Assembly: GCF_001475935.1 (NCBI RefSeq)
Contig: NZ_LDQA01000020.1
Location: 62,001-126,000 of the forward strand
Direction: 5' to 3'
Source: Aureimonas ureilytica
Lineage (GTDB): Bacteria > Pseudomonadota > Alphaproteobacteria > Rhizobiales > Rhizobiaceae
Length of the DNA stretch: 64,000 nucleotides
Made by a program: the position numbers and the translations under genes. A model generated the notes under the pieces. The model searched no databases. It was not told where the DNA came from and was given only the letters and a program-made list of their open reading frames with translations. Positions 37,009 through 44,743 of this stretch are shown one piece after another (within the stretch, counting starts at the first letter, position 1; every line of letters begins with the position of its first letter).

Positions 37009-38540
37009 CAGGCGTGGCCGGGACGGTCTGCGCCCATGGCTTCCAATTCCAGCCAGTAGGGCTTCAGCGCTTCGGCGAGACGCGTGAAGAGGCCGAAGCG
37101 CTCGTTCATCTCGGCCGTGCGCCGCGTATCCGGCTCGAAGCTGCGCGTGACCGCGCTCAGATCGCGCGGATCGGCCAGCGGCGACGCGTAGAGCCCGACG
37201 CTCGCCCCGGCGCACAGGGCCGCGCCAAAGGCGGCCGCCTCCTCCGTGCCCGGCACCTCCACCGGCATTCCCAGAACATCGGCGAAGAGCTGCGCGAAGG
37301 CCGGGTTGCGCGAGCCGCCGCCCGTCAGCATGGCGCGCTCGAACGGGAAGCCGTCGCGCAGTGCATCGACATGGGTGCGATGGTTGAAGGCGATCCCTTC
37401 CAGCACGGCGCGCAGCATGTCGCCTCGTTCGTGCCAGCCGTGAAGGCCGAGGAAGCTCGCGCTCGCCGTGTCGCCATGCGGCGAGCCGAAGAGATAGGGA
37501 TGGAAGAACAGGGTCGAAGGCCGGCGGAAGGCTCCGTCCATCTCAGCGGCCAGAATCTCGTGGATGGACTGCCCCGCTTCAATCGCTGCGCGCTGGTCGC
37601 GCTCGCAGAGCCGGTCGAGAAACCAGTCGTAATTGGCGGTCGAGGCCGGCGAAATGGACATGTTGTTCCACTGGCCGGGCTCGATCGCGTTGCGGCAGAA
37701 CCAGCGCGGGTCGGTGCGTGGGCGGGTGCTGACGACCTCGTTGATCGAATAGGTGCCGGCGACGATGCCGACCACATCCGGCCTGTGCGCGCCGATGCCG
37801 AGCGCCGAAGCCGTGACGTCATGCAGCCCGCAGGCAACGGGCGTGCCCTCTCGAAGACCCGTCACCGCCGCCGCCGCGCGCGTCACCGTGCCGACGCACT
37901 CGCCCGAGCCGAAGATGGGCGGCAGGGCGGCGGTGAGATCGTCCAGCCCGAAAAGCGTCATCGCGCCCGGCGAATAGGCTTGCGTGTTCACATCGGTGAA
38001 GGACGTGCTGGCCTCGGTGCGGTCGGTGCCGACTTCGCCCGTCAGGCAGAAGCGCAGCCAGTCCTTGCAGGCGAGGATATGGCCGATACCAGAGAAATTC
38101 TCGGGCTCTTCCGCCTTCACCCACGCGAGGAGCGCGGACGGCGCGGAAACATGCGGCGTCTGCCCGGTCAGCGAAAGGGCGTCCGAGAAGAGAGCGCTGT
38201 CGCGCCAGCGAGCAACGACATCCAGCGCGCGACTGTCGAGCGAGAGGATGCCGGCTCGCAAGGGCCGCTTGTCCCGGTCGAGGAGATAGACGCCGTCGCC
38301 ATGCGCCGTCGCGGCCACCGCCTTGATGTCTTCGGCCGGCCGGCCGGACAGAGCGATGGCTTCCGCGATGGCCTCGGCGGTCGCCTTCCAGAGGCCGACG
38401 GGGTCGCGTTCCACCCAGCGCGGGCGCGGCATGGACTGCGGCACACGCCGCCGCGCAACGGACAATTGCGTCCCGTCCACGTCGAAAACAACCGCCTTGG
38501 TGACGGTCAAACCATTGTCGATTCCCAGAAGGCTGGCCAT
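37008..38540 (-). CDS. FGGY-family carbohydrate kinase, L-xylulokinase (LyxK)-like
   Basis: ATP-dependent sugar or polyol kinase of 510 residues with two actin-like domains: GIDNGLTVTKAVVFD (phosphate-1), AATAHGDGVYLLD, SLDSRALDVV and the C-terminal FGGY-type MLTGGGSRNPAFAQLFADVLGMPVEVP. The wording of these blocks is closer to LyxK/L-xylulose kinase proteins than to glycerol kinase or EryA. I choose the ATG at 38540 over 38546 because GAGA lies at a better spacing. It is first in the operon kinase-DeoR-GlpD. The substrate is probably a ketose or polyol related to erythritol catabolism; this is inference from neighbours. Confidence 0.85.
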   Translation of the reverse strand: MASLLGIDNGLTVTKAVVFDVDGTQLSVARRRVPQSMPRPRWVERDPVGLWKATAEAIAEAIALSGRPAEDIKAVAATAHGDGVYLLDRDKRPLRAGILSLDSRALDVVARWRDSALFSDALSLTGQTPHVSAPSALLAWVKAEEPENFSGIGHILACKDWLRFCLTGEVGTDRTEASTSFTDVNTQAYSPGAMTLFGLDDLTAALPPIFGSGECVGTVTRAAAAVTGLREGTPVACGLHDVTASALGIGAHRPDVVGIVAGTYSINEVVSTRPRTDPRWFCRNAIEPGQWNNMSISPASTANYDWFLDRLCERDQRAAIEAGQSIHEILAAEMDGAFRRPSTLFFHPYLFGSPHGDTASASFLGLHGWHERGDMLRAVLEGIAFNHRTHVDALRDGFPFERAMLTGGGSRNPAFAQLFADVLGMPVEVPGTEEAAAFGAALCAGASVGLYASPLADPRDLSAVTRSFEPDTRRTAEMNERFGLFTRLAEALKPYWLELEAMGADRPGHA

Positions 38541-38591
38541 GGGCATTCTCGCGTCGAACACGGCCTCCCCGGCCGCCCATGCGCATTTCTA

Positions 38592-38607
38592 TCACTTAAT
38601 AATGTGA
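38592..38607. promoter_or_regulatory. Operator-like dyad upstream of the kinase-DeoR-glpD operon
   Basis: TCAC (38592-38595) and GTGA (38604-38607) flank the AT-rich spacer TTAATAAT, 52 bp before the kinase start, in the only AT-rich patch of the gap. Position and symmetry fit a repressor site, possibly for the DeoR protein. The arms are only 4 bp. Confidence 0.35.
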
Positions 38608-38670
38608 AGATAACAGTCTTATGCGAGATTTCAGGCACTATTTTTGATGGTCAGATGCGCGCCGTTCTAC

Positions 38671-38699
38671 AAAAAACCGGCTGCGAATGTATCGCAGCC
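38671..38699 (-). terminator. Rho-independent terminator of the polyol ABC transporter operon
   Basis: GGCTGCGA (38679-38686) pairs with TCGCAGCC (38692-38699), 5-nt loop; on the minus strand GG and then six T residues follow. It lies 45 bp past the binding-protein stop and separates the transporter operon from the kinase operon. Confidence 0.88.
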
Positions 38700-38744
38700 G
38701 GCCCTCGAAAAGCGGATCGGTTCGGGCCGGAGAGCCCGAGCGCC

Positions 38745-39689
38745 TTACTCCTTCATGACGAAGGGCGAAGCGTACTGATCCACATTGTCCTTGTTGACGA
38801 TGATGCAGTCGAAGAGCTGCTTCTCGCTGGCCGCGCCCGTCTTGCCGTTCTTGATGAAGTTGTCGGCCTGACGGACCGCTTCCTTCGAGAAGATCGCGAC
38901 CGGCTGGAGCACCGTGTAGGCGAGTTCGCCGGCCTTGATGGCGGCGACCGCATCGGGCGAGCCGTCGAAGCCGCCGACCGTGATGCCGGAGAGCTTGCCG
39001 GCTTCCTTCAGCGCGGCGATCGCGCCGAGCGCCATTTCGTCATTGCCGGAGATGACGCCGATGATGCCGGGATTGGCCTGAAGCAGGCTCTGCATCTTGG
39101 CGTAGCCCTGACGGCGATCCCAGTTGGCGACATCCGAGCCGACGAGCTTCAGGTCTGGATATTGGCTGAGAACGGTCTTGTAGCCGTTGGAGCGCGTGGC
39201 GGCGTTGTTGTCCGACGGCGCGCCGAGAAGCTCGACATAATTGCCCTTGTCGCCGACGGTCTCGACCCACTGCTGCGCACCGAGCGCGGCGCCCTGCGCG
39301 TTGTTCGAGACGAGCTGCGCCTTGGCGAGACCTTCCTGGTTGATCTCGGCGTTGACGAGGAAGACCGGGATGCCGGCCGCAACGGCCTTCTTCACAGCGC
39401 CGACCGAACCGTCCGCATTGGCGGGATCGAGGATGATCGCCTTGGAGCGGTTGGTGATCGCCGTGTCGATCAGGTTGCTCTCGGTGTTGGTGTCGCCCTT
39501 GTGGGAGGAGACGACCGTCTCGTAGCCGAGATCCTTGGCGGTCTTGGAGGCGATCTCGCCTTCCGTGAACCAGTAGGGGTTGGACGGATCGTTGACGATG
39601 ATCGTCACCAGGCCGTCGGCGAAGGCCGAGCCGGCGAAGGTAACGGCCATGATACCCGCGAGCAGGAGGCTCTTGCCCGATTTCAACAT
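38745..39689 (-). CDS. Periplasmic sugar/polyol-binding protein (RbsB type)
   Basis: Substrate-binding protein of 314 residues from the ribose/pentose/polyol class (peripla_BP_4). A signal peptide covers residues 1-25 (SGKSLLLAGIMAVTFAGSAFA). The mature part starts LVTIIVNDPSNPYW and has the hinge-region motifs ILDPANADGSVGAV and ISGNDEMALGAIAAL. Last gene of the DUF2291-ATPase-permease-binding protein operon. Its placement opposite eryD-eryABC suggests it binds erythritol, equivalent to EryG of rhizobia; ribose-like pentoses or another polyol cannot be excluded. Confidence 0.88.
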   Translation of the reverse strand: MLKSGKSLLLAGIMAVTFAGSAFADGLVTIIVNDPSNPYWFTEGEIASKTAKDLGYETVVSSHKGDTNTESNLIDTAITNRSKAIILDPANADGSVGAVKKAVAAGIPVFLVNAEINQEGLAKAQLVSNNAQGAALGAQQWVETVGDKGNYVELLGAPSDNNAATRSNGYKTVLSQYPDLKLVGSDVANWDRRQGYAKMQSLLQANPGIIGVISGNDEMALGAIAALKEAGKLSGITVGGFDGSPDAVAAIKAGELAYTVLQPVAIFSKEAVRQADNFIKNGKTGAASEKQLFDCIIVNKDNVDQYASPFVMKE

Positions 39690-39724
39690 GCTTTCTCTCC
39701 CTTGGTGGTCTGTGGCTGGTAACG

Positions 39725-39746
39725 CGCCGGGCGGCGAGGCCCGGCG
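39725..39746 (-). other. Intercistronic hairpin between permease and binding-protein genes
   Basis: CGCCGGGC (39725-39732) pairs with GCCCGGCG (39739-39746), 6-nt loop. It precedes the binding-protein gene on the minus-strand transcript and could act as a 5' stabilising element raising binding-protein mRNA relative to the membrane genes. Confidence 0.5.
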
Positions 39747-39770
39747 TTTTCCGCGCGTCGGTTCAGGCCC

Positions 39771-40847
39771 TCAGGCCTTGGCACCCTGCTGCGGGGAAGG
39801 CGTGGCGGCGCGCTTGGGGCGGCGGCCATATTGGATGCTGTTGAGCAGAACGGCGAGCACGATCACCGCGCCGGTGAAGACCGTCTGCCAATAGGACGAA
39901 ACGCCGATGATGACGAGACCGTCCGACAGGAAGCCGATGACGAAGGCGCCGAGCAGCGTGCCGCGAACCGTGCCGCGACCGCCCGTCAGCGCCGCGCCGC
40001 CCACGACCACGGCGGCGATCGCCGTCAGCTCGTAGGTCGAGCCCGCCGTCGGGCCGGCCGAGGTCAGCTGCGAGGACAGAACGAGGCCGGCAATCGCCGC
40101 GCAGACGCCCGACAGGACATAGACGAGGATCTGCGTGCGCGGCACCGGAACGCCCGACAGTTCGGCCGCGCGCGCATTGCCGCCCGTGGCGTAGACCCAA
40201 CGGCCGAAGGCCGTGCGCGACAGGAGAACGCTGCCGATAAGGGCGACGACGGCGAGGATCAACACGCCGATCGGCACACCGAAGAGACGGTTGAAGCCGA
40301 GCCAGTCGAAGCCCGTATTGCCGAGATCCGCGCGGCCGCCGAGATTGTTGTAGGTCAGGCCGTTGGTCATCAGAAGCGCCACGCCGCGCGCGACATAGAG
40401 GACGCCGAGCGTCGCAACGAAGGCCGGCACCTTCAGATAGGCGATCAGCGCCCCGTTCAGGAGGCCGATCAGCGCGCCGAGCGCGCAGGTCAGCACCACG
40501 ACGGCCCAGACCGGCGGATACAGCACGACGCCGAACGCTGGCAGGGTAACGCCCTGCATCAGGAAGCCGGCGATGACGCCGGCAAGGCCCAGGGTCGAGC
40601 CGACCGAGAGATCGATGCCGCCGGTCAGGATGACCAGCAACATGCCGATCGCCAGAAGGCCGAAAATGGCGACGTGCGAGGCCATGATCAGGAAATTGTT
40701 CACCGTGAAATAGAACGGCGACAGGATCGAGAAGACGACGATGATCGCGATAAGCGCGAAGAAGGCGCGACCCTCCAGAAGAAGGCGGGCGAGGTCGAAG
40801 CCCTCGGAGCCTGCCTTTCTGGGTGCGCTAGCGGTGCTGGTGGTCAT
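39771..40847 (-). CDS. ABC transporter permease (RbsC type)
   Basis: Inner-membrane permease of 358 residues in the BPD_transp_2 family, with about 8-10 hydrophobic segments, the conserved GMLLVILTGGIDLSVGSTLGL and the EAA-like cytoplasmic stretch AVVVGGAALTGGRGTVRGTLLGA. A hydrophilic N-terminus of about 25 residues precedes the first helix. The ATG at 40847 lies 26 bp after the ATPase stop. With the ATPase and binding protein it forms a complete importer, probably for erythritol or a similar polyol. Confidence 0.9.
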   Translation of the reverse strand: MTTSTASAPRKAGSEGFDLARLLLEGRAFFALIAIIVVFSILSPFYFTVNNFLIMASHVAIFGLLAIGMLLVILTGGIDLSVGSTLGLAGVIAGFLMQGVTLPAFGVVLYPPVWAVVVLTCALGALIGLLNGALIAYLKVPAFVATLGVLYVARGVALLMTNGLTYNNLGGRADLGNTGFDWLGFNRLFGVPIGVLILAVVALIGSVLLSRTAFGRWVYATGGNARAAELSGVPVPRTQILVYVLSGVCAAIAGLVLSSQLTSAGPTAGSTYELTAIAAVVVGGAALTGGRGTVRGTLLGAFVIGFLSDGLVIIGVSSYWQTVFTGAVIVLAVLLNSIQYGRRPKRAATPSPQQGAKA

Positions 40848-40873
40848 GATCGGGATTCCGCTCTCTTTCTGGT

Positions 40874-42412
40874 TCACGCGACCACGGCCTCGCCCGAAGC
40901 GGCCATGATTTTTTCCTTGGTGACGCCCGCCGGGAATTCCGCCGAAATGCGGCCCTTGCTCATCACGATGATTCGATGTGCGACGCCGAGGCACTCGCTG
41001 ACCTCGGAGGTGGAAAAGACGACCGCCAGGCCTTCACGGGCGCGCTCGGCCAGAAGCTTGAAGACTTCCGATTTCGCGCCGATGTCGATGCCACGGCTCG
41101 GCTCGTCGAGCAGCACGACCTTGGGGTGCGTGGCCAGCATCTTGCCGATCACCACCTTCTGCTGGTTGCCGCCCGACAGGGAGCCGATGGGCGCCGCGCC
41201 GCCTGCCGTCTTCACATGGACGCGGCGGATCGAATCGGCGACGATGTCCTTCTCCACACGGGTCGAGGTGAAGAGCCGGCGGGTGAAGGCCTTGATGCTG
41301 GCCAGCGACAGATTCTCGCCGACCGACATGGTCTGGACCAGGCCATCGCGCTGGCGATCCTCGGGCACGAGCACAAGCCCGGCCTGGATGCGCTCGGCGA
41401 TGGAAAGGTCGGAAATGTCTTCGCCGCGCAGCAGGACGTGGCCGCCGCTGACGGAGGTGCGCCCGGCGACCGCTTCCAGAAGCTCTGTGCGCCCTGCCCC
41501 CATCAGCCCGTAGATGCAGACGATCTCCCCGGCCCGCACGTCGAGCGAAAGCCGCTCCACCGCGTCCGCGCCGGTCGGCAGCGTCACGGAGACATCGCGC
41601 ACCGAAAGCGCAACATCACCGAAGGCATAGCCCGAAGGCGGCGAGCCGAGATCGTAGTTCTCGCCCACCATGTGACGCACGATCCATTCCAGATCGATCT
41701 CGCGGCGCTCGGCATAGGCCGTCATCGCCCCGTCGCGCAGCACGACCGCGTGGTCGGTGATCTGCAGCGCTTCTTCGAGGTGATGAGAGATATAGACGAT
41801 GGCAACGCCGCGGTTGGTGAGATCGCGGATCACCTTGAACAGAACCTCGACCTCCGAGGCGCTGAGCGCTGAGGTCGGCTCGTCCATGATGAGAATGCGC
41901 GACTTCATCGACAGGGCGCGCGCGATCTCCACGATCTGCTGCTGGCCGAGGCGAAGCTCCTCGACCGGCGTCAGCGGGTCGATATCCTCTTCCAGCTCTG
42001 TCAGAAGCGCGCGGGCGATCTCGGCTTCCTTCTCGAAATCGACGCCGGTCGCGGTCTGGATCTCGCGGCCCATGAAGATATTGTCGCGCACGCTGAGGTT
42101 CGGCGCGAGGCTGAGTTCCTGGTGGATGATCGAGATGCCGCGATCGCGCGCGTCGTTGGCCGAGGCAAAGACGACGGGCTCGCCGTCCAGCACGATCTCG
42201 CCCGATGTCGGCGGCGTGACGCCCGACAGGATGCGCATGAGCGTCGACTTGCCGGCGCCGTTTTCGCCGAACAGCGTGGTGACCTGCCCGCGATGAATGT
42301 CGAAGTTCACGCCCTTCAGCGCATGGACGCTGCCATAGGACTTGGCGACGTTGCGGGCGGAGAGGACGACCTCGCCCTTGCGCGCTTCAGCGGAGGATGC
42401 GGACGCGGCCAT
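40874..42412 (-). CDS. Sugar/polyol ABC transporter ATP-binding protein (RbsA type)
   Basis: Tandem-domain ATPase of 512 residues. The first half has Walker A GENGAGKST, signature LGQQQIVEIA and Walker B ILIMDEPTSAL; the second half has a degenerate P-loop (GLMGAGRTELLEAV), signature LSGGNQQK and VVLLDEPSRGID, the usual CUT2 pattern in which the second P-loop is modified. The ATG overlaps the DUF2291 stop (TGATG). It couples ATP hydrolysis to uptake with the RbsC-type permease. Confidence 0.92.
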   Translation of the reverse strand: MAASASSAEARKGEVVLSARNVAKSYGSVHALKGVNFDIHRGQVTTLFGENGAGKSTLMRILSGVTPPTSGEIVLDGEPVVFASANDARDRGISIIHQELSLAPNLSVRDNIFMGREIQTATGVDFEKEAEIARALLTELEEDIDPLTPVEELRLGQQQIVEIARALSMKSRILIMDEPTSALSASEVEVLFKVIRDLTNRGVAIVYISHHLEEALQITDHAVVLRDGAMTAYAERREIDLEWIVRHMVGENYDLGSPPSGYAFGDVALSVRDVSVTLPTGADAVERLSLDVRAGEIVCIYGLMGAGRTELLEAVAGRTSVSGGHVLLRGEDISDLSIAERIQAGLVLVPEDRQRDGLVQTMSVGENLSLASIKAFTRRLFTSTRVEKDIVADSIRRVHVKTAGGAAPIGSLSGGNQQKVVIGKMLATHPKVVLLDEPSRGIDIGAKSEVFKLLAERAREGLAVVFSTSEVSECLGVAHRIIVMSKGRISAEFPAGVTKEKIMAASGEAVVA

Positions 42413-43071
42413 CACTGCACCGTCAGCTTGACGGGCGTGACGAGCCAGTTCTTGGCGTTCACGAGGCGGAAAGCGCCGGTGACGGAGATCGTCTTGCCGG
42501 CAAGGCTCTTGGTGTCGATCGGCGCGAGAACCTCGGCCTTCATGGCATTGTTCAGCGCGGACCCTGCGTCCTGATATTCGATCTGGTTGGTGAACTGGCC
42601 GAACTCGATCGTCCCCGTCGCGTCGCGCAGCTCGGTGCCGTTGATGGCCGGTCCGGTCTGAACCCGCAGGGTCACGCCATCAGGCATGTTCGGGACGGTG
42701 ACCGTATAGATGCCGGCCTTCGGCTCGCCCGCGACGCCCGTGAAAGAGACCGGCAGAACCGAGGTTCCGCCCGAAGCCACGCCGTATTTCTCGGCGGCGG
42801 CGGTCTTGTTCTCGGCAATCGCGGCGGCCAGCACCGGCGCATCCACCGCCTTGGCAGCGATCGCGTCCCGCACCTTGGGGAATTCTGCCGGGCCATAGGT
42901 CTCGGCAGAGAAGCGTTCAGGCCCGCTGGCTGCCTCGGACCCGATCCGCACAACCTTGGTGTCGAAGGCAATCCCGACCAGAAGCGCGAGGCCAATGAGC
43001 GAGGTGACGATCGTGCCTGGGCCGACGACGCGGCGCTTGGCCTTGGGGACGGAAAGAGTGGATGCGGTCAT
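42412..43071 (-). CDS. DUF2291-family membrane-anchored protein of a sugar transporter operon
   Basis: A 219-residue protein with one N-terminal transmembrane segment (about residues 17-38, GPGTIVTSLIGLALLVGIAF) and a periplasmic domain. DUF2291 proteins are often called lipoproteins, but there is no cysteine after this segment, so this one is anchored by the helix. The domain shows SGPERFSAETYGPAEFPKV and FGQFTNQIEYQDAGSALNNAM. Genes of this family occur with RbsABC-type importers; its role is unknown, perhaps assisting the binding protein or transporter. GGGAGG lies nine bases before the ATG. First gene of the operon. Confidence 0.85.
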   Translation of the reverse strand: MTASTLSVPKAKRRVVGPGTIVTSLIGLALLVGIAFDTKVVRIGSEAASGPERFSAETYGPAEFPKVRDAIAAKAVDAPVLAAAIAENKTAAAEKYGVASGGTSVLPVSFTGVAGEPKAGIYTVTVPNMPDGVTLRVQTGPAINGTELRDATGTIEFGQFTNQIEYQDAGSALNNAMKAEVLAPIDTKSLAGKTISVTGAFRLVNAKNWLVTPVKLTVQ

Positions 43072-43612
43072 GACAGGCGACCTCCCATTGATGTTGAGCC
43101 GGCGCGGGCAGCGGACAATCGCGCGCCGCACCGGAAAGGATCGGCGATGCGTTCAGTGCGAGCGGGGAAGCGTGCGGCGAGCGCGGCCAGAAAGCTGCCG
43201 CGCGGCATGATCCAGCCGAGATGCCATCGTCAAGCGCATAAGACTGCCTCCCCTGCGAAGCCGAACCGACCCGATCCTCCACGTCGGCCGACCTCGTCAC
43301 CCACCGCCACGGGCTCAGCCCGTGTTACATATTCTGTGATCTTGAACACAAGAACTGTTAGAAATCCAACAGCCTGTCAATCGTCGACAAGGGTTCAAGA
43401 TACGACATATCGAAGGGATGGTTTCAAAACTGCGAGCGAGCGCGTCACAGTCGCTGCCTCAATCCCGGCAGCGTCCATCGCCTCACTAGAAATCCGCCAT
43501 CTCCCACCGCCCTGCGCGCCAACGCCGTGATTTCGTTGACAAGCGCGAGGCTGCGTGAAAGACTTTGCACCAATTGAAAAATAATTCAATACGCAAACCT
43601 CTGGGATCGAAC
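43072..43612. promoter_or_regulatory. Divergent control region between the transporter operon and eryD
   Basis: A 540-bp gap without a supported gene, AT-richer than its surroundings from 43320 to 43620. It carries nested inverted repeats: ATCTTGAAC (43339-43347) with GTTCAAGAT (43393-43401), inside them TCTTG-AACA-CAAGA (43340-43353) and CTGTT-N8-AACAG (43355-43372), and a minus-strand TTGACA at 43380-43375. These are plausible sites for the SorC-type regulator EryD acting on both directions. No binding data. Confidence 0.55.
43536..43564 (+). promoter_or_regulatory. Possible sigma-70 promoter of eryD
   Basis: TTGACA (43536-43541), a 17-bp spacer and a poor -10 match AAGACT (43559-43564) lie about 50 bp before the eryD ATG. 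The -35 is perfect but the -10 is weak. Confidence 0.35.
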
Positions 43613-44578
43613 ATGGCGCGGATCGCGACCAAGCGGGCGGATGACGACAGCCTTGCCATTCGCGCCGCCTGGCTTCACTTCGCCGCCGGCCTGACGCAGG
43701 CTGAGGTGGCCGAGCGGCTCGGCGTGTCCAATGTGAAAGCGCATCGACTCGTCTCCTGGGCCAGCCAGTCGGGTGCGGTGAAGGTCACGATCGACGGCGA
43801 CGTGACAGAATGCCTGCTTCTGGAAGAGCGCCTGTGCCAGCGTTTCGGCTTGGCCTATGCGCAGGTCGTTCCCAATCTCTATGAGGACGGGTTGCCCCTA
43901 CGCGCGCTCGGCATCGCAGGCGCAGGCTATCTGAAGCGCGAGATCGAGGGCACGGAAGGCCGCGTCATCGGGATCGGCCATGGACGCACGCTTGCCGCAG
44001 TTATTTCCGCCAGCCCCCGCATCGATTGCGGCTCGACCCGCTTCGTCTCGCTGATGGGCGGGCTGACACGCAATTACGCCGCCAATCCGCATGACGTGAT
44101 GCATCGCCTCGCCGAACGCACGGGCAGCGCCGCCTATGTCCTGCCGGTTCCGTTCGTTGCGAATTCGGCGGCGGATCGCGAAGTGCTCCTGTCTCAGCGC
44201 GGTGTTGCGGATGTCTTTGCGCTGGCGACCACCGCCGATCTGATGATTGTCGGGATCGGCACGACGCAGCCCGATGCGCAACTCGTCGGCGCCGGCATGA
44301 TCGATCTCGACGAGATTCGCGAAGTGCAGAACGGTGGTGGTGTCGGCGAGATCCTCGGCCACTTCTTCGATCGGGCCGGCCAGCCGATCGACACCTCGCT
44401 CGCCGCGCGCACCCTTTCGCCCGATCTAGCGGCCCTCCAGGAGCGCCGCATCGTGGCGATCGCCGGCGGGCCGGCCAAGATCGAGGGGATCGGCGCCATT
44501 CTCCGCAGCGGCCTGCTAAGCGGTCTCCTCACCGACGAGCGCACCGCGACGGCGCTGATGGAACGCGCCGAAAACTGA
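43613..44578 (+). CDS. eryD: SorC-family regulator of erythritol catabolism (EryD-like)
   Basis: Transcriptional regulator of 321 residues. The helix-turn-helix is near residues 26-46 (LTQAEVAERLGVSNVKAHRLVSWA) and the rest is the SorC sugar-phosphate-binding domain (GIGHGRTLAAVI, VSLMGGLTRNYAANPHDVMHRLA). In Brucella EryD represses the ery operon and is relieved by erythritol; here eryD is first rather than last in the gene order. I start at the ATG at 43613. It is divergent from the ABC transporter operon and 104 bp before a short leader ORF that precedes eryA. Confidence 0.88.
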   Translation: MARIATKRADDDSLAIRAAWLHFAAGLTQAEVAERLGVSNVKAHRLVSWASQSGAVKVTIDGDVTECLLLEERLCQRFGLAYAQVVPNLYEDGLPLRALGIAGAGYLKREIEGTEGRVIGIGHGRTLAAVISASPRIDCGSTRFVSLMGGLTRNYAANPHDVMHRLAERTGSAAYVLPVPFVANSAADREVLLSQRGVADVFALATTADLMIVGIGTTQPDAQLVGAGMIDLDEIREVQNGGGVGEILGHFFDRAGQPIDTSLAARTLSPDLAALQERRIVAIAGGPAKIEGIGAILRSGLLSGLLTDERTATALMERAEN

Positions 44579-44682
44579 CACTCAGGGGCACGGCATTTCA
44601 CCGCCAACCGTTCGATATGACGACAAGCCGGCTTCGCGCTTCGGACCCAACCGACCGGCCGGCATCAAAGGGAGGAATCTTC

Positions 44683-44742
44683 ATGCAAGGCTTCAGCGCC
44701 TCTTGTTTCCCGGCCGCGCCTGTCTCGAGCGACGAGGCCTGA
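44683..44742 (+). CDS. 19-codon leader ORF upstream of eryA
   Basis: A tiny reading frame, MQGFSASCFPAAPVSSDEA, has the best ribosome-binding sequence in the region (AAAGGGAGGA, about six bases before its ATG). Its TGA is followed by one base and then the eryA ATG (TGACATG). It is out of frame with eryA, so it is not a mis-called start. The arrangement suggests translational coupling or control by reinitiation; eryA also has its own GAGG inside this frame. It could also be a non-functional remnant. Confidence 0.45.
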   Translation: MQGFSASCFPAAPVSSDEA

Positions 44743-44743
44743 C

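Noticed and set aside
37014-39722. A 902-codon plus-strand open frame opposite the kinase and binding-protein genes
   Set aside because: It is a high-GC antisense shadow: the minus-strand genes have clear FGGY and periplasmic-binding motifs, and this frame has Arg-rich low-complexity sequence without a domain.
43395-43589. Minus-strand 64-codon frame in the ery control region
   Set aside because: No domain or ribosome site, and it would overlie the operator-like repeats.
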